The notes: generated from the letters alone by a model not told the origin. Counted from the first letter of the stretch, positions 9,358 through 17,329 are shown. The stretch: DNA of 64,000 nt from an uncultured Saprospiraceae bacterium (GCA_938016265.1 CALLWB010000041.1:24351-88350), one strand, 5' to 3'. A program made the numbers and translations.

Positions 9358-9864
9358 ATGAAAAGGATAATTCAATTTACACTAATCGCCGTTTTCGCCT
9401 TTGCTGGTATGTCTTCTGCGATTGCTCAAAAACTAGGGCACGTCGATGCTCAAACTATCGTATATGAAATGCCAGAGATGAAGCAAGCAATGTCTAGCCT
9501 CGAAGCACTTGCAGGACAATACGAAAAACAACTTGTCAGCCAGAAAGAACAATTGGAAGGCAGACTCGTGGAAGCTCAGAAAAAACAAGAACGTGGAGAA
9601 CTATCTCCTTCAGACATCCAACGAATTCAAGGAGAACTTGCTGCTGAAGAGAAAAAACTAATCGCGTCTGAGCAAGAAGCAAAACAAAATTTATTAAAAA
9701 AGGAAGAGGAACTTACCGCTCCGCTTTATGACAAAATCAAAAACGCAATCAAAACTGTCGCTTCTGAAAATGGATATAATAATATCCTTGACACTAGCAC
9801 ACTTCTTTATGCTGATGAAAATGACAACATCACTAGCAAAGTGCGTTCAAAATTAGGCATGTAA
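9358..9864 (+). CDS. OmpH/Skp family periplasmic chaperone (copy 2)
   Basis: The protein has 168 residues, a signal peptide ending SSAIAQK, the start LGHVDAQTIVYEMPEMKQA, a Lys/Glu/Gln-rich coiled coil (about 45-125), and the C-terminal strand NGYNNILDTSTLLYADENDNITSKVRSKLGM. By eye it is much closer to the third copy than to the first: both share KLGH/KIGH, the QELTAP-type linker and the D-I-T-S-x-V-x-S-K-L-G ending. This points to a recent tandem duplication. Expected role: holding outer-membrane protein clients in the periplasm. Confidence 0.9.
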   Translation: MKRIIQFTLIAVFAFAGMSSAIAQKLGHVDAQTIVYEMPEMKQAMSSLEALAGQYEKQLVSQKEQLEGRLVEAQKKQERGELSPSDIQRIQGELAAEEKKLIASEQEAKQNLLKKEEELTAPLYDKIKNAIKTVASENGYNNILDTSTLLYADENDNITSKVRSKLGM

Positions 9865-9895
9865 GCCGTCCCTTTTTACTTAAAAAAATATTACA

Positions 9896-10399
9896 ATGAA
9901 ATCAATTATAAAATTTAGCTTCTTGTTTGTTGTTGTTGCTCTTATGTGTGCCAATACTGCAGTTGCTCAGAAAATAGGTCACTTAAGTGCAGATCAAATT
10001 GTACTTCAAATGCCTGCATACAAATCGGCTTCTACTCAATTGGAAACCCTGGCAAAACAGCTGGAGACTCAACTGAAAACGGAAGAAGATCAAATCAGAG
10101 CTAAGGTAGCTAAGGCAGAACAAAATGCTTCGAACCTTACTCCTGCGGAAATTCAAAAAATAGAAGCAGAACTTCAAACAGATCAGCAAAAGTTGTACAC
10201 CAATCAAGGTAAATATAAGCAACAACTATTGGAGAAAGAACAAGAACTGACTGCTCCGATTTATGAAAAGATCAAAAGTGCCATCAAATCAGTTGCCCAA
10301 GAAAATGGATATAGCTATGTAATGGAAACAAGCATGATGCTTTTTTCTGTAGAGGCTGATGATATCACTAGTCAAGTAAAGAGTAAGCTAGGAATATAA
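9896..10399 (+). CDS. OmpH/Skp family periplasmic chaperone (copy 3)
   Basis: This 167-residue protein has a signal peptide ending TAVAQK, the start IGHLSADQIVLQMPAYKSA, a long coiled coil, and the ending DDITSQVKSKLGI. It lies only 31 bp after copy 2 and is clearly its tandem duplicate. A strong terminator 20 bp downstream closes the uppS-bamA-ompH run. Division of labour among the copies cannot be read from the sequence. Confidence 0.9.
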   Translation: MKSIIKFSFLFVVVALMCANTAVAQKIGHLSADQIVLQMPAYKSASTQLETLAKQLETQLKTEEDQIRAKVAKAEQNASNLTPAEIQKIEAELQTDQQKLYTNQGKYKQQLLEKEQELTAPIYEKIKSAIKSVAQENGYSYVMETSMMLFSVEADDITSQVKSKLGI

Positions 10400-10420
10400 A
10401 ATTCTTGGTTTTTCAACTAT

Positions 10421-10457
10421 AAAAAGATCGAATGCTTGTTAGCATTCGATCTTTTTT
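10421..10457 (+). terminator. intrinsic terminator after the ompH cluster
   Basis: AAAAAGATCGAATGC and its exact reverse complement flank a 6-nt loop and run into T6. The 15-bp perfect stem with A and T tracts on either side can stop both the ompH transcript and the converging M50 transcript. Confidence 0.92.
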
Positions 10458-10523
10458 GTTTCCGGATTGTGGATAGATAGCAGAAAGTACTGACATCAAT
10501 AACTAATATTCACCAAATTGGGA

Positions 10524-11612
10524 CTATTTCTTTTGTTGAATGAAATCGCTTACTGTTTGATAGTCGATGACTCCCATGAGTAGGCCTTCTTCAAAGATGG
10601 GAACGATTGGTTGTTGTTTTTGTCGCATTAGGGCATAGACCTCTTTCAATTCACTGTTGGTGTCAAGGGCTGCGATGTCTGTATTCATGATGTCTGCCAG
10701 AGGGGTGTCGAGGCCTGTTTTTTTGTTGGCTAGAAGTAGTTTGCTGGTGATTATTCCTTCCAGTGAGTTGTGCTCATCCATGATCAGGAAATTGCGTTCT
10801 AATCCTTTGTAAAGCATACTTAGTGCATCTCTCACCGTTTCATGCGTTCGGAAAATTGTATATCGCTTACGCAACAAGTCTTTTACTTTATAGCCTTCCA
10901 GTGCTCCCTCCATGCTCACTACTTTGTTTTCTACATTTGCACCGAAAAACACGAAGGTACCAATAAGCATCATTGTCATTTCTCTTTCAAAAAAACCAAA
11001 CGCGACCATTCCTATTGCCAGCGCCCGCCCAACTAAAGAAGCAATCTGTGTCGCCTTTACATAATCCATTTTATAAGACAGCAATGCTCTAAAAACCCGT
11101 CCGCCATCCATCGGAAAAGCTGGAATCATGTTAAATACAACTAGGGAGATATTCATTATTAAAAGTAAAAAAACAAACTTCTTTCCAGTAAATGGTGCTT
11201 CAAAAATCTCTAGCAAATCCAAGTTAAAATCCGTTCCAAAACCAACAATAAAAACGACAAACAACACAAGGCCAATTGCTACATTTACCATTGGTCCCAT
11301 TATCGCAATTACTAATTCCTGAGTGGGCTTTCTCGGCATTTTTTCTAACCGAGCAAGTCCACCAATTGGTAGCAAACTAATATCTTCCGTTTCTATTCCA
11401 TATTTCCTTGCTGCCATCGAGTGCCCAAGTTCATGCAATAAAACACAGATAAAAACCGCACCTGTTAGCGCTAACAACCAGACTACCCCCGTATACCCCA
11501 TTTGATTGATCACGCCAATATAAACCACATAGGCAATCAACAACGAAAAAGTCCAGTGCACATAAATCGGTATCCCGCCTATACGGCCCAACATCAAGGA
11601 CATATTCCTCAT
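10524..11612 (-). CDS. site-2-type metalloprotease (M50) with C-terminal CBS domains
   Basis: This is an integral membrane zinc protease of 362 residues. The metal site is HELGH at residues 60-64 in a hydrophobic helix, with the third ligand in NMIPAFPMDGGR (about 155-166). Five or six membrane segments cover residues 15-225. A CBS pair follows (about 240-360; MDEHNSLEGIITSKLLL and PIVPIFEEGLLMGVIDYQTV). Group 3 site-2 proteases of this SpoIVFB-like type with CBS domains cleave membrane-bound proteins and may be gated by adenine nucleotides; the substrate is unknown. It lies 6 bp after the T9SS-exported hydrolase gene on the same strand, so the two are probably co-transcribed. Confidence 0.93.
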   Translation of the reverse strand: MRNMSLMLGRIGGIPIYVHWTFSLLIAYVVYIGVINQMGYTGVVWLLALTGAVFICVLLHELGHSMAARKYGIETEDISLLPIGGLARLEKMPRKPTQELVIAIMGPMVNVAIGLVLFVVFIVGFGTDFNLDLLEIFEAPFTGKKFVFLLLIMNISLVVFNMIPAFPMDGGRVFRALLSYKMDYVKATQIASLVGRALAIGMVAFGFFEREMTMMLIGTFVFFGANVENKVVSMEGALEGYKVKDLLRKRYTIFRTHETVRDALSMLYKGLERNFLIMDEHNSLEGIITSKLLLANKKTGLDTPLADIMNTDIAALDTNSELKEVYALMRQKQQPIVPIFEEGLLMGVIDYQTVSDFIQQKK

Positions 11613-11618
11613 GATAAT

Positions 11619-12764
11619 TTAGTTTTTAATAAACTTACTTGCTCCTACTCCATTTTCATTGATGACTTCCAATAAAAAGATTCCTTTTGGCAAACTGGAA
11701 ACATTCAATTCTATGTTGGAAGTAGTTGGAAGGTTATTTTCTTGTAATAGCACTCTTCCATTGATGTCTGTTATTTTCAGATGAGTTGCTTTTTCATTTT
11801 CTGTCCAGCTAACAAACAGACGATCACTAGTTGGATTAGGAAATAGACTTGGTTTTAGCAAATTTTCTACTTGCTTGATTCCCACACCAGAACAACTTTG
11901 CTGATAATTGGTCCTCGTATCAGAAACCAGCAAATCATTAAAAACAGTTAGTGAGGCGCTATTCCCTTTAAGGTGTGCATCAAAAAATGGATTTAGAAAG
12001 TCAAACAGAATGGTATGCTGATCTTCTCGTGTGAGGCTGCCCATGCAAAGTAACTCGCCGGTAGTACATGCTATATTGCTCTCCGCAAATTTGCAGTGGC
12101 TTCCCCCCAGGACTTCGATCATTGTTTTGCAATCGGTACCAAGGGCATCATACATTGGTTGTTGGTGGTCGGCGATACCTGCAACGCAATCATCTTCACC
12201 AGCAAAAATTAAGGCTGGGATGGTGATGTTGGCTGCGGCGGCTATTGCGGAAGGTGTTGTTTCAGCTGGTGCCATGGTTGCCATACAGGTGATGTTGGCG
12301 TTTGGTGCTGCTAGGAAACTTGCTCCTCCACCCATGGAATGCCCCATTAATGCAGCATTAGGTCCGATTTTTCCTTGAAAAATACTAGGGTTTGCTCCTA
12401 GGGCTTGGATTTCTGCTACTGCAAACTGGAGGTCTAAACCGAAGGCTTCATGGTCTGGTAGTCCTGTTTCTGTATCGACGAGTGCGACGATGTACCCGTT
12501 TGGAACTAGTTCGTTGACAATATTTAAATAGGCACCAATTCCCATAACAAAGCCATGCCCGACGACAACAACTGGTAGGTTTGTGCCTTGTACGGCGACA
12601 TCCTGTCCAGCGACGGCGGCTGGATAATGGATTTCGGTAGGGACGGGGCGGTCGGCCCGACTGGCATCTTCAAAGTTGGCGTTGGTGTATCCAATGGCAA
12701 AAGGTTGTGCTATACTGAATGTTGTCAATATTGGAAATAAGAGGGCAGTGAAAATTGATTTCAT
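11619..12764 (-). CDS. secreted alpha/beta hydrolase (chlorophyllase/dienelactone hydrolase-like) with T9SS sorting domain
   Basis: The protein has 381 residues. A signal peptide (MKSIFTALLFPILTTFSIAQ) leads into an alpha/beta hydrolase core with VVVGHGFVMG as the oxyanion-hole strand, the nucleophile elbow ALMGHSMGGGASF (Ser at about residue 145), a following acidic turn FAGEDDCVAG, and GGSHCKF with the probable catalytic His. The last 75 residues (LFPNPTSDRLFVSW to GIFLLEVINENG) are a type A T9SS tail, so it is exported to the surface or medium. The closest general type is the PET hydrolase/chlorophyllase-like group; the ester substrate is unknown. It is probably co-transcribed with the M50 protease. 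Confidence 0.88.
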   Translation of the reverse strand: MKSIFTALLFPILTTFSIAQPFAIGYTNANFEDASRADRPVPTEIHYPAAVAGQDVAVQGTNLPVVVVGHGFVMGIGAYLNIVNELVPNGYIVALVDTETGLPDHEAFGLDLQFAVAEIQALGANPSIFQGKIGPNAALMGHSMGGGASFLAAPNANITCMATMAPAETTPSAIAAAANITIPALIFAGEDDCVAGIADHQQPMYDALGTDCKTMIEVLGGSHCKFAESNIACTTGELLCMGSLTREDQHTILFDFLNPFFDAHLKGNSASLTVFNDLLVSDTRTNYQQSCSGVGIKQVENLLKPSLFPNPTSDRLFVSWTENEKATHLKITDINGRVLLQENNLPTTSNIELNVSSLPKGIFLLEVINENGVGASKFIKN

Positions 12765-12855
12765 GGGTATTTGTTTGTGTGAGAATGGATGTATTCCTTC
12801 ATCAAATATAAGGATGAATTTGATTTATGCAAGGAATTGCACACAGGGCTAAAAT

Positions 12856-12893
12856 AAAAAACAGTTGGTAGACTTTATCTATCAACTGTTTTC
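12856..12893 (-). terminator. intrinsic terminator of the Hc1-like gene
   Basis: On the minus strand AACAGTTGATAG pairs with CTACCAACTGTT (one G-U pair) around a short loop and is followed by a T-rich tract. It lies 50 bp after the stop codon of the histone H1-like gene. Confidence 0.8.
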
Positions 12894-12942
12894 TGTGAAT
12901 TGCTTTGGTAGTTAGCAATATCACTAACTAACTATAAATCAG

Positions 12943-13116
12943 TTAGCCATTTTTTTTGTTTTGGACTTCTACGCGAATATCTTGCGCAAGCGTTTTGAGT
13001 TCCTGCATTCCTTTACGTACTCTTGTTCCAGCAGCATTGTTGCCACCGTCGTAAAATTTCTGAAAATCAACTTCTACAGAAGCGATCAAAGCCTTTAATT
13101 CTTCTAGTCTGTTCAT
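12943..13116 (-). CDS. histone H1-like (Hc1 family) DNA-associated small protein
   Basis: The reverse strand from ATG at 13116 encodes 57 residues: it starts MNRLEELKALIASVEVDFQK and continues FYDGGNNAAGTRVRKGMQEL, then KTLAQDIRVEVQNKKNG. The pattern K/E-rich helix, then FY/FxxGNxAAGTRVRK, MQxLKxLAQxIRxE matches the short histone H1-like Hc1 proteins found throughout Bacteroidota. These are thought to bind DNA or to act as nucleoid proteins, mainly by homology to chlamydial Hc1. The predicted structure is two helices around a conserved GTRVRK turn. It has its own terminator and a very long AT-rich upstream region. Confidence 0.85.
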   Translation of the reverse strand: MNRLEELKALIASVEVDFQKFYDGGNNAAGTRVRKGMQELKTLAQDIRVEVQNKKNG

Positions 13117-13255
13117 GTTTAATTTTGATTAAATAAAAAATAGTTTTTAAATGTATACAACTGCCCATATAAGTACATTAAAATACAAAGAATTAGTGTT
13201 TTCATATAATTTCACTAAAATAACCTGTACTTATTGTGGTTTTTTTACAAAAAAC

Positions 13256-13318
13256 GTGTTTCAATACCCAAATCTATTGAAAATCGTTTGAAACACCCAG
13301 TTTTACTGGTTTTTTTTT
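13256..13318 (+). terminator. orphan terminator-like hairpins in the AT-rich region
   Basis: An 18-bp pair of arms (9 bp each, 23-nt loop) is followed immediately by CCAGTTTTACTGG and nine Ts. An alternative pairing of TTTCAA with TTGAAA at 13278-13283 competes with the first stem. No gene upstream on this strand explains a terminator here. Confidence 0.35.
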
Positions 13319-13849
13319 AAATTTCTTCTAAATTCTTTCAACACTTAAAAACCAGTTATGTTTAAAAAAAGTATGCTTTTTTGTAAAAAACACGCTTTTT
13401 TGCCATTTATACACTTGATTTGGGAGCTTTTTCCTGATGCATAATTGGTCACAAAAATCTACAAAACAACCTGCACGCAACCTCAATCACCTGTAAACCA
13501 ATGCCAAAATAAAAGACACAAAACTCAATTATTTATAAATTAAATTTATCCCCGCTTTTAGATTTTTTTTTACAGCATGCAGAAAACGCTCCATTATTTT
13601 TTGTTTAAAGGTCTTTTCCTGAGTTAAAATAATTGGCCTAATAATTTCATTTTTTTTTGCTGACAAAGCGTTATTCTCTTGTTCGCTTAAACGGCGATTT
13701 CCAATTACCCTTTTTTAAAAAAAGAAGCTAACTAGTTTTTTAAAACGACTTCACTTAGAGAAAACGACCTTTATCCATAGAAATGTCATATTAGTCGGAA
13801 ATAATCCCATAAAGAGGTACACAAATTAAATGACGAATAGAGAAAAACG

Positions 13850-13869
13850 TATATTCGTAGTCGAATATA
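13850..13869. promoter_or_regulatory. 20-bp palindrome upstream of the M16 peptidase gene
   Basis: TATATTCGTAGTCGAATATA consists of two exact 8-bp arms around TAGT, 31 bp before the ATG. The size and symmetry suit a dimeric regulator; no regulator is identified. Confidence 0.4.
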
Positions 13870-13900
13870 TCCATTATACAATTTCAAATATTAGTACATC

Positions 13901-16846
13901 ATGAAAAATATTCAGTTCGTTTCCTGGATGCTCTTGTTAACGTTGATTGGTTTTACTTCTTGTAAAAACGCTCCAATCAGTAAGTATACTTATGAAACAG
14001 CAGCCAACGACCCTTTAAATGCTAAGATTTATACCCTTGACAATGGGTTGAAAATCTATATGAGTGTCTACAAAGATGAGCCGCGTATTCAGACCTATAT
14101 CTCTGTAGCCTCTGGGTCAAAACACGATCCCGCACATTGCACTGGGCTTGCTCATTATCTAGAACATATGATGTTTAAAGGTACAGACAAAATAGGCTCT
14201 TTGGATTGGGAAAAGGAAAAAGTGATGCTTCAACAAATCTCCGATCTATACGACGAACATAGTAAAGAAAAGGATCCTGCAAAACGAAAGGCGATCTACA
14301 AAAAAATTGACGAGGTTTCGAACAATGCGGCTAAACTAGTCGCCGCCAACGAATATGATAAAATGGTCGGTTCGCTGGGAGCAAAAGGCACCAACGCATA
14401 TACCTCCGTAGAAGAAACCGTTTATGTCAATGATATTCCTTCTAATGAATTGAGAAAGTTCTTGGCCCTTGAGTCCGAACGGTTTAAAATGTTAGTCCTT
14501 CGATTGTTCCACACGGAGCTGGAGGCTGTTTACGAAGAGTTTAATATTAGCCAGGATCGGGATGGCCGCAAGGTAAACAAGGCGTTATTCCAATCCTTAT
14601 TTCCAAACCACACCTACGGTACACAAACCACCATTGGAGAAGGAGAACACTTGAAAAATCCATCGCATGTTGAAATTCATAAGTACTTCAACAAGTTTTA
14701 TGTACCTAACAATATGGCTGTTATTTTAAGTGGAGATTTCAATCCTGACGACGCAGTAGATATGGTCAAAGAGTATTTTGGCGATATGAAAACAAAAGAA
14801 ATTCCTGAATGGACGTTTGAAGAACAACCAGAGATCAAAGCACCCATCGTACATGAAATCTTTGGCCAGGAAGAAGAGTTTGTAGACAATGGATGGAGAC
14901 TGGGTGGAGCGAAAACGGATGATGCCATTAAAATGGAATTGGTCACTAAAATTTTATCCAACGGCCAGGCTGGATTGATCGATTTGAATTTAATTCAAAA
15001 ACAAAAAATCCTTAAAGGAACAGCCTATGGTTGGAGCTGGGCAGACTACTCTCTTTTTGGTATTGAAGGCAATCCAAGAGAAGGCCAAAAGCTAGAAGAA
15101 GTCCGCGACCTGCTACTAGGAGAACTGGAAAATTTGAAAGCCGGAAAATTTGATGAATGGTTGGTGGAAGCCTGTAAGAAAGACATCAAACTTTCACGAA
15201 TGAAACAGCTGGAATCCAACCGTGGTCGAGCTAGCGAACTAAACGAGGCGTTTGTACGTGGATTGGATTGGGATTTCTACGCTTCAAAATTTGACCGGAT
15301 GGACAAAATTACGAAAGCCGATTTGGTGGATTTCGCTAAAAAGAATCTAAACGACAACCGCGTACTCATTTACAAGCGCACCGGGACCGACAAGGACGCC
15401 ATGAAAGTCGAAAAACCAACCATCACTCCAGTAGAACTGAACAGAGAAAAGGAATCGAACTTCCTTGCTGATTTCAACAAAATGGAGTCGGATGTCATCA
15501 ACCCAGTTTTTGTAGACTATAAAAAAGACATCAAAGAATTGAAACTGGACAATGGTGTTGCTTTAGATTACATAGAAAACCCTTACAATAAGACCTTCAG
15601 TTTATACTATGTTTTTGAAATGGGTAAGATGCATGACAAGAAATTGCCCTTGGCGATCAAGTACCTGCCTTACCTTGGTACGGACAAATATTCTGCGGAA
15701 CAATTGCAACAAGAGTTTTTCAAATTGGGCGTGAGTTTCGATGTCTTTAGTTCTGACGATCGGGCCTATGTGACGCTTAGTGGACTGGAAGAATCTTTGG
15801 AGCAGGGTGTTGAGCTATTCGAACATATTCTTGCCAATGTAAAAGCAGACGATACCGCCTTAGCTGGCGTGGTAAAGGATATCATAAAATCTCGTCAGGA
15901 TTCGAAAAAAGACAAACGCACCATCCTTCGCCAGGCAATGGGCAACTACGCTAAATACGGTCCACTTTCGTCCTTCACCGATATTATCCCTGAAACAGAA
16001 TTGAAAACAATCAAAGCGCAGGAATTGGTTAGTAAAATAAAAGGGTTGACAGGATACGAGCACCGCGTTTTTTATTACGGTAAAAATTCTGCGTCTTCTG
16101 TAAAAGCACTGATAAACAAATACCATAAAGTCCCTGCTGAGCTAAAACCATATCCAGCTAAAACAGAGTACAAGGAGGTCGCGACCACAGAAAACAAAGT
16201 ATATTATGTCGATTTCCCGATGGTTCAGGCGGAAATTTTGATGCTGTCTAAGGGAGATAAATACGATGCGGAACAGGATATGATGGCGGATCTGTACAAC
16301 AATTATTTCGGGTTTGGGTTGTCGTCTATCGTCTTTCAGGAGATTCGAGAATCTAAAGGATTGGCCTATTCTGCTTATGCGTACTACTCTTCTCCAGATG
16401 AGAAAAAGGAATCTCACTATCTGCAAGCTTACCTCGGCACGCAGGCTGACAAATTGAAGGATGCCGTTCCAGAAATGGAAAACATCCTAACCAACATGCC
16501 TGTCGCCGACTCGCAAATAGAAAATGCACGCTCTTCCTTATTGAAAAAAATCGAAAGTGAGCGGATTACTAAAACGGGTATTTATTTCAATTATCTAGCA
16601 AACAAAAAACTGGGATACGACTACGACATTAGAAAAGACCTTTATAATAAAATGAAATCAACCACGAAGGAAGACCTCCTTCAGTTTCATGAGAAAAATG
16701 TAAAGGACCGTAAATTTACTTATCTGGTGCTTGGCGAAAAAAGCCGAATCAATATGGACTACCTAAAAACGATCGGAAACGTAGAAGAATTGACCATGGA
16801 GCAAATTTTTGGTTATAAAGACGAAAACACAAGCATCAAAAATTAG
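13901..16846 (+). CDS. M16 family zinc metallopeptidase, lipoprotein
   Basis: This 981-residue protein is a pitrilysin/insulinase-type peptidase with duplicated halves. The first half has the inverted zinc motif HYLEH (about residues 85-89) inside GLAHYLEHMMFKGTDK, and the second glutamate in the ELEAVYEEFN region (about 205-215). The second half (from about 560) is the inactive partner domain, including the R/Y pair region ESKGLAYSAYAYY. A lipobox (LIGFTSC, Cys21) predicts lipid anchoring in the periplasm or outer membrane. Family members degrade peptides; here probably peptide clearance or turnover in the envelope. A good terminator follows. Confidence 0.93.
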   Translation: MKNIQFVSWMLLLTLIGFTSCKNAPISKYTYETAANDPLNAKIYTLDNGLKIYMSVYKDEPRIQTYISVASGSKHDPAHCTGLAHYLEHMMFKGTDKIGSLDWEKEKVMLQQISDLYDEHSKEKDPAKRKAIYKKIDEVSNNAAKLVAANEYDKMVGSLGAKGTNAYTSVEETVYVNDIPSNELRKFLALESERFKMLVLRLFHTELEAVYEEFNISQDRDGRKVNKALFQSLFPNHTYGTQTTIGEGEHLKNPSHVEIHKYFNKFYVPNNMAVILSGDFNPDDAVDMVKEYFGDMKTKEIPEWTFEEQPEIKAPIVHEIFGQEEEFVDNGWRLGGAKTDDAIKMELVTKILSNGQAGLIDLNLIQKQKILKGTAYGWSWADYSLFGIEGNPREGQKLEEVRDLLLGELENLKAGKFDEWLVEACKKDIKLSRMKQLESNRGRASELNEAFVRGLDWDFYASKFDRMDKITKADLVDFAKKNLNDNRVLIYKRTGTDKDAMKVEKPTITPVELNREKESNFLADFNKMESDVINPVFVDYKKDIKELKLDNGVALDYIENPYNKTFSLYYVFEMGKMHDKKLPLAIKYLPYLGTDKYSAEQLQQEFFKLGVSFDVFSSDDRAYVTLSGLEESLEQGVELFEHILANVKADDTALAGVVKDIIKSRQDSKKDKRTILRQAMGNYAKYGPLSSFTDIIPETELKTIKAQELVSKIKGLTGYEHRVFYYGKNSASSVKALINKYHKVPAELKPYPAKTEYKEVATTENKVYYVDFPMVQAEILMLSKGDKYDAEQDMMADLYNNYFGFGLSSIVFQEIRESKGLAYSAYAYYSSPDEKKESHYLQAYLGTQADKLKDAVPEMENILTNMPVADSQIENARSSLLKKIESERITKTGIYFNYLANKKLGYDYDIRKDLYNKMKSTTKEDLLQFHEKNVKDRKFTYLVLGEKSRINMDYLKTIGNVEELTMEQIFGYKDENTSIKN

Positions 16847-16883
16847 TCGGTTACACAAAATAAACACCACTTCGAAAAGATTA

Positions 16884-16917
16884 AGAGGTAGGAGCAAAAG
16901 CTTCTGCCTCTTTTTTT
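16884..16917 (+). terminator. intrinsic terminator of the M16 gene
   Basis: AGAGGTAGGAGC pairs with GCTTCTGCCTCT (two G-U pairs) around AAAA and is followed by T7. Confidence 0.88.
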
Positions 16918-16940
16918 ATTGACACCCTTTTGTTTTCGTT

Positions 16941-16968
16941 GAAATAATTTGTTTGAAATAATTTGTTT
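16941..16968 (+). repeat. tandem 14-bp repeat over the -33 box of the sRNA candidate
   Basis: GAAATAATTTGTTT occurs twice with no gap. The second copy supplies the TTTG that can act as the -33 element of the following promoter. Confidence 0.7.
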
Positions 16969-16993
16969 TTATTGTGGCCGTGCCTTATCTTTG
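16962..16993 (+). promoter_or_regulatory. promoter of the candidate small RNA
   Basis: TTTG (16962-16965), a 20-bp spacer and TATCTTTG (16986-16993) match the Bacteroidota TTTG/TAnnTTTG promoter. The transcript would start near 17000 with no plus-strand ATG reading frame after it. Confidence 0.55.
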
Positions 16994-16999
16994 TAAGCA

Positions 17000-17176
17000 C
17001 AATCCCAAAGAACTTAGTTTAAGTTCTACGGATATTTTTATAGCAAAAAAGTTTGTTATAAGCAGTGTGGTCTGGCGTAACTGGCTTATTGTTATTCACC
17101 AGACGGCACTTTAAAATGCGGGTTTTTTAGATTCGCCTCTGAACTTTCTTGCGCGGGTTCAGGGGCATTTTTTTTT
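17000..17176 (+). ncRNA. candidate structured small RNA, about 177 nt, family unknown
   Basis: The stretch between a recognisable promoter and a strong terminator holds three hairpins in a row. Hairpin 1 is AGAACTTA-GTT-TAAGTTCT (17009-17027). Hairpin 2 pairs AGTG and GTCTGG (17064-17075) with CCAGAC and CACT (17099-17110) across a 2x2 internal loop, with an inner TAAC/GTTA stem. Hairpin 3 is a terminator with a 10-bp stem (GCCTCTGAAC with GTTCAGGGGC) and nine Ts. No plus-strand reading frame of note is inside. The architecture suits a regulatory sRNA; a 6S-like rod is not apparent. A 52-aa ORF lies antisense to the second half, so one of the two may be fortuitous. Confidence 0.5.
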
Positions 17177-17250
17177 GTTAGATGGGAATTGATAATTTTT
17201 GTTTGCGAGAAAAAGAGCGTTGCTAAACCAAAAAGAGCTACAATTTTCAT
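17092..17250 (-). CDS. small secreted peptide ORF (52 aa), antisense to the sRNA candidate
   Basis: The minus strand encodes 52 residues beginning MKIVALFGLATLFFSQTK, which looks like a signal peptide, followed by a hydrophilic Pro/Glu/Asn-rich tail ending HFKVPSGE. AGAAGGAG lies at the right distance before the ATG, an unusually strong ribosome-binding site for this genome. I do not recognise the family. It overlaps, on the opposite strand, the terminator and second hairpin of the sRNA candidate; the poly-T of that terminator reads as part of a TKKN codon run. It could be a real secreted peptide, a remnant, or chance. Confidence 0.4.
   Translation of the reverse strand: MKIVALFGLATLFFSQTKIINSHLTKKNAPEPAQESSEANLKNPHFKVPSGE
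17135..17176 (+). terminator. terminator of the candidate small RNA
   Basis: GCCTCTGAAC (17135-17144) pairs with GTTCAGGGGC (17157-17166) with one T-G pair and is followed by ATTTTTTTTT. Confidence 0.75.
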
Positions 17251-17270
17251 TGTGACTCCTTCTAAATTAA

Positions 17271-17290
17271 GTCGGAGCGGCAGGATTCGA
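17271..17290 (-). other. 20-bp tRNA(Pro)-like 3'-end fragment (possible att scar)
   Basis: The minus strand reads TCGAATCCTGCCGCTCCGAC, which corresponds to the second half of a T-loop, the 3' T-stem, the 3' acceptor strand (CGCTCCG) and the discriminator base of a tRNA-Pro-type gene. Similarity stops abruptly in the T-loop, and no 5' half of a tRNA exists nearby. Such fragments are what tRNA-targeting integrases leave at the distal end of an element. The resemblance of the plus strand (GGATTCGAC) to a tmRNA 5' end was considered; the spacing is compatible, but no tag or 3' half follows. Confidence 0.5.
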
Positions 17291-17329
17291 CATGTTCTTA
17301 AAACAGGTTTCTAAAAAACCTTATTCTCT

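Larger units (their letters stand above)
13117..13900. other. 784-bp AT-rich region without a gene
   Basis: No convincing gene is present. The stretch is very AT-rich with many homopolymer runs. It holds an inverted repeat (GTGTTTCAA 13256-13264, TTGAAACAC 13288-13296), a short hairpin CCAGT-TTT-ACTGG followed by T9 (13297-13318), and a 20-bp palindrome before the M16 gene. It must contain the divergent promoters for the Hc1-like and M16 genes, but no full TTTG/TAnnTTTG pair stood out. Confidence 0.6.
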
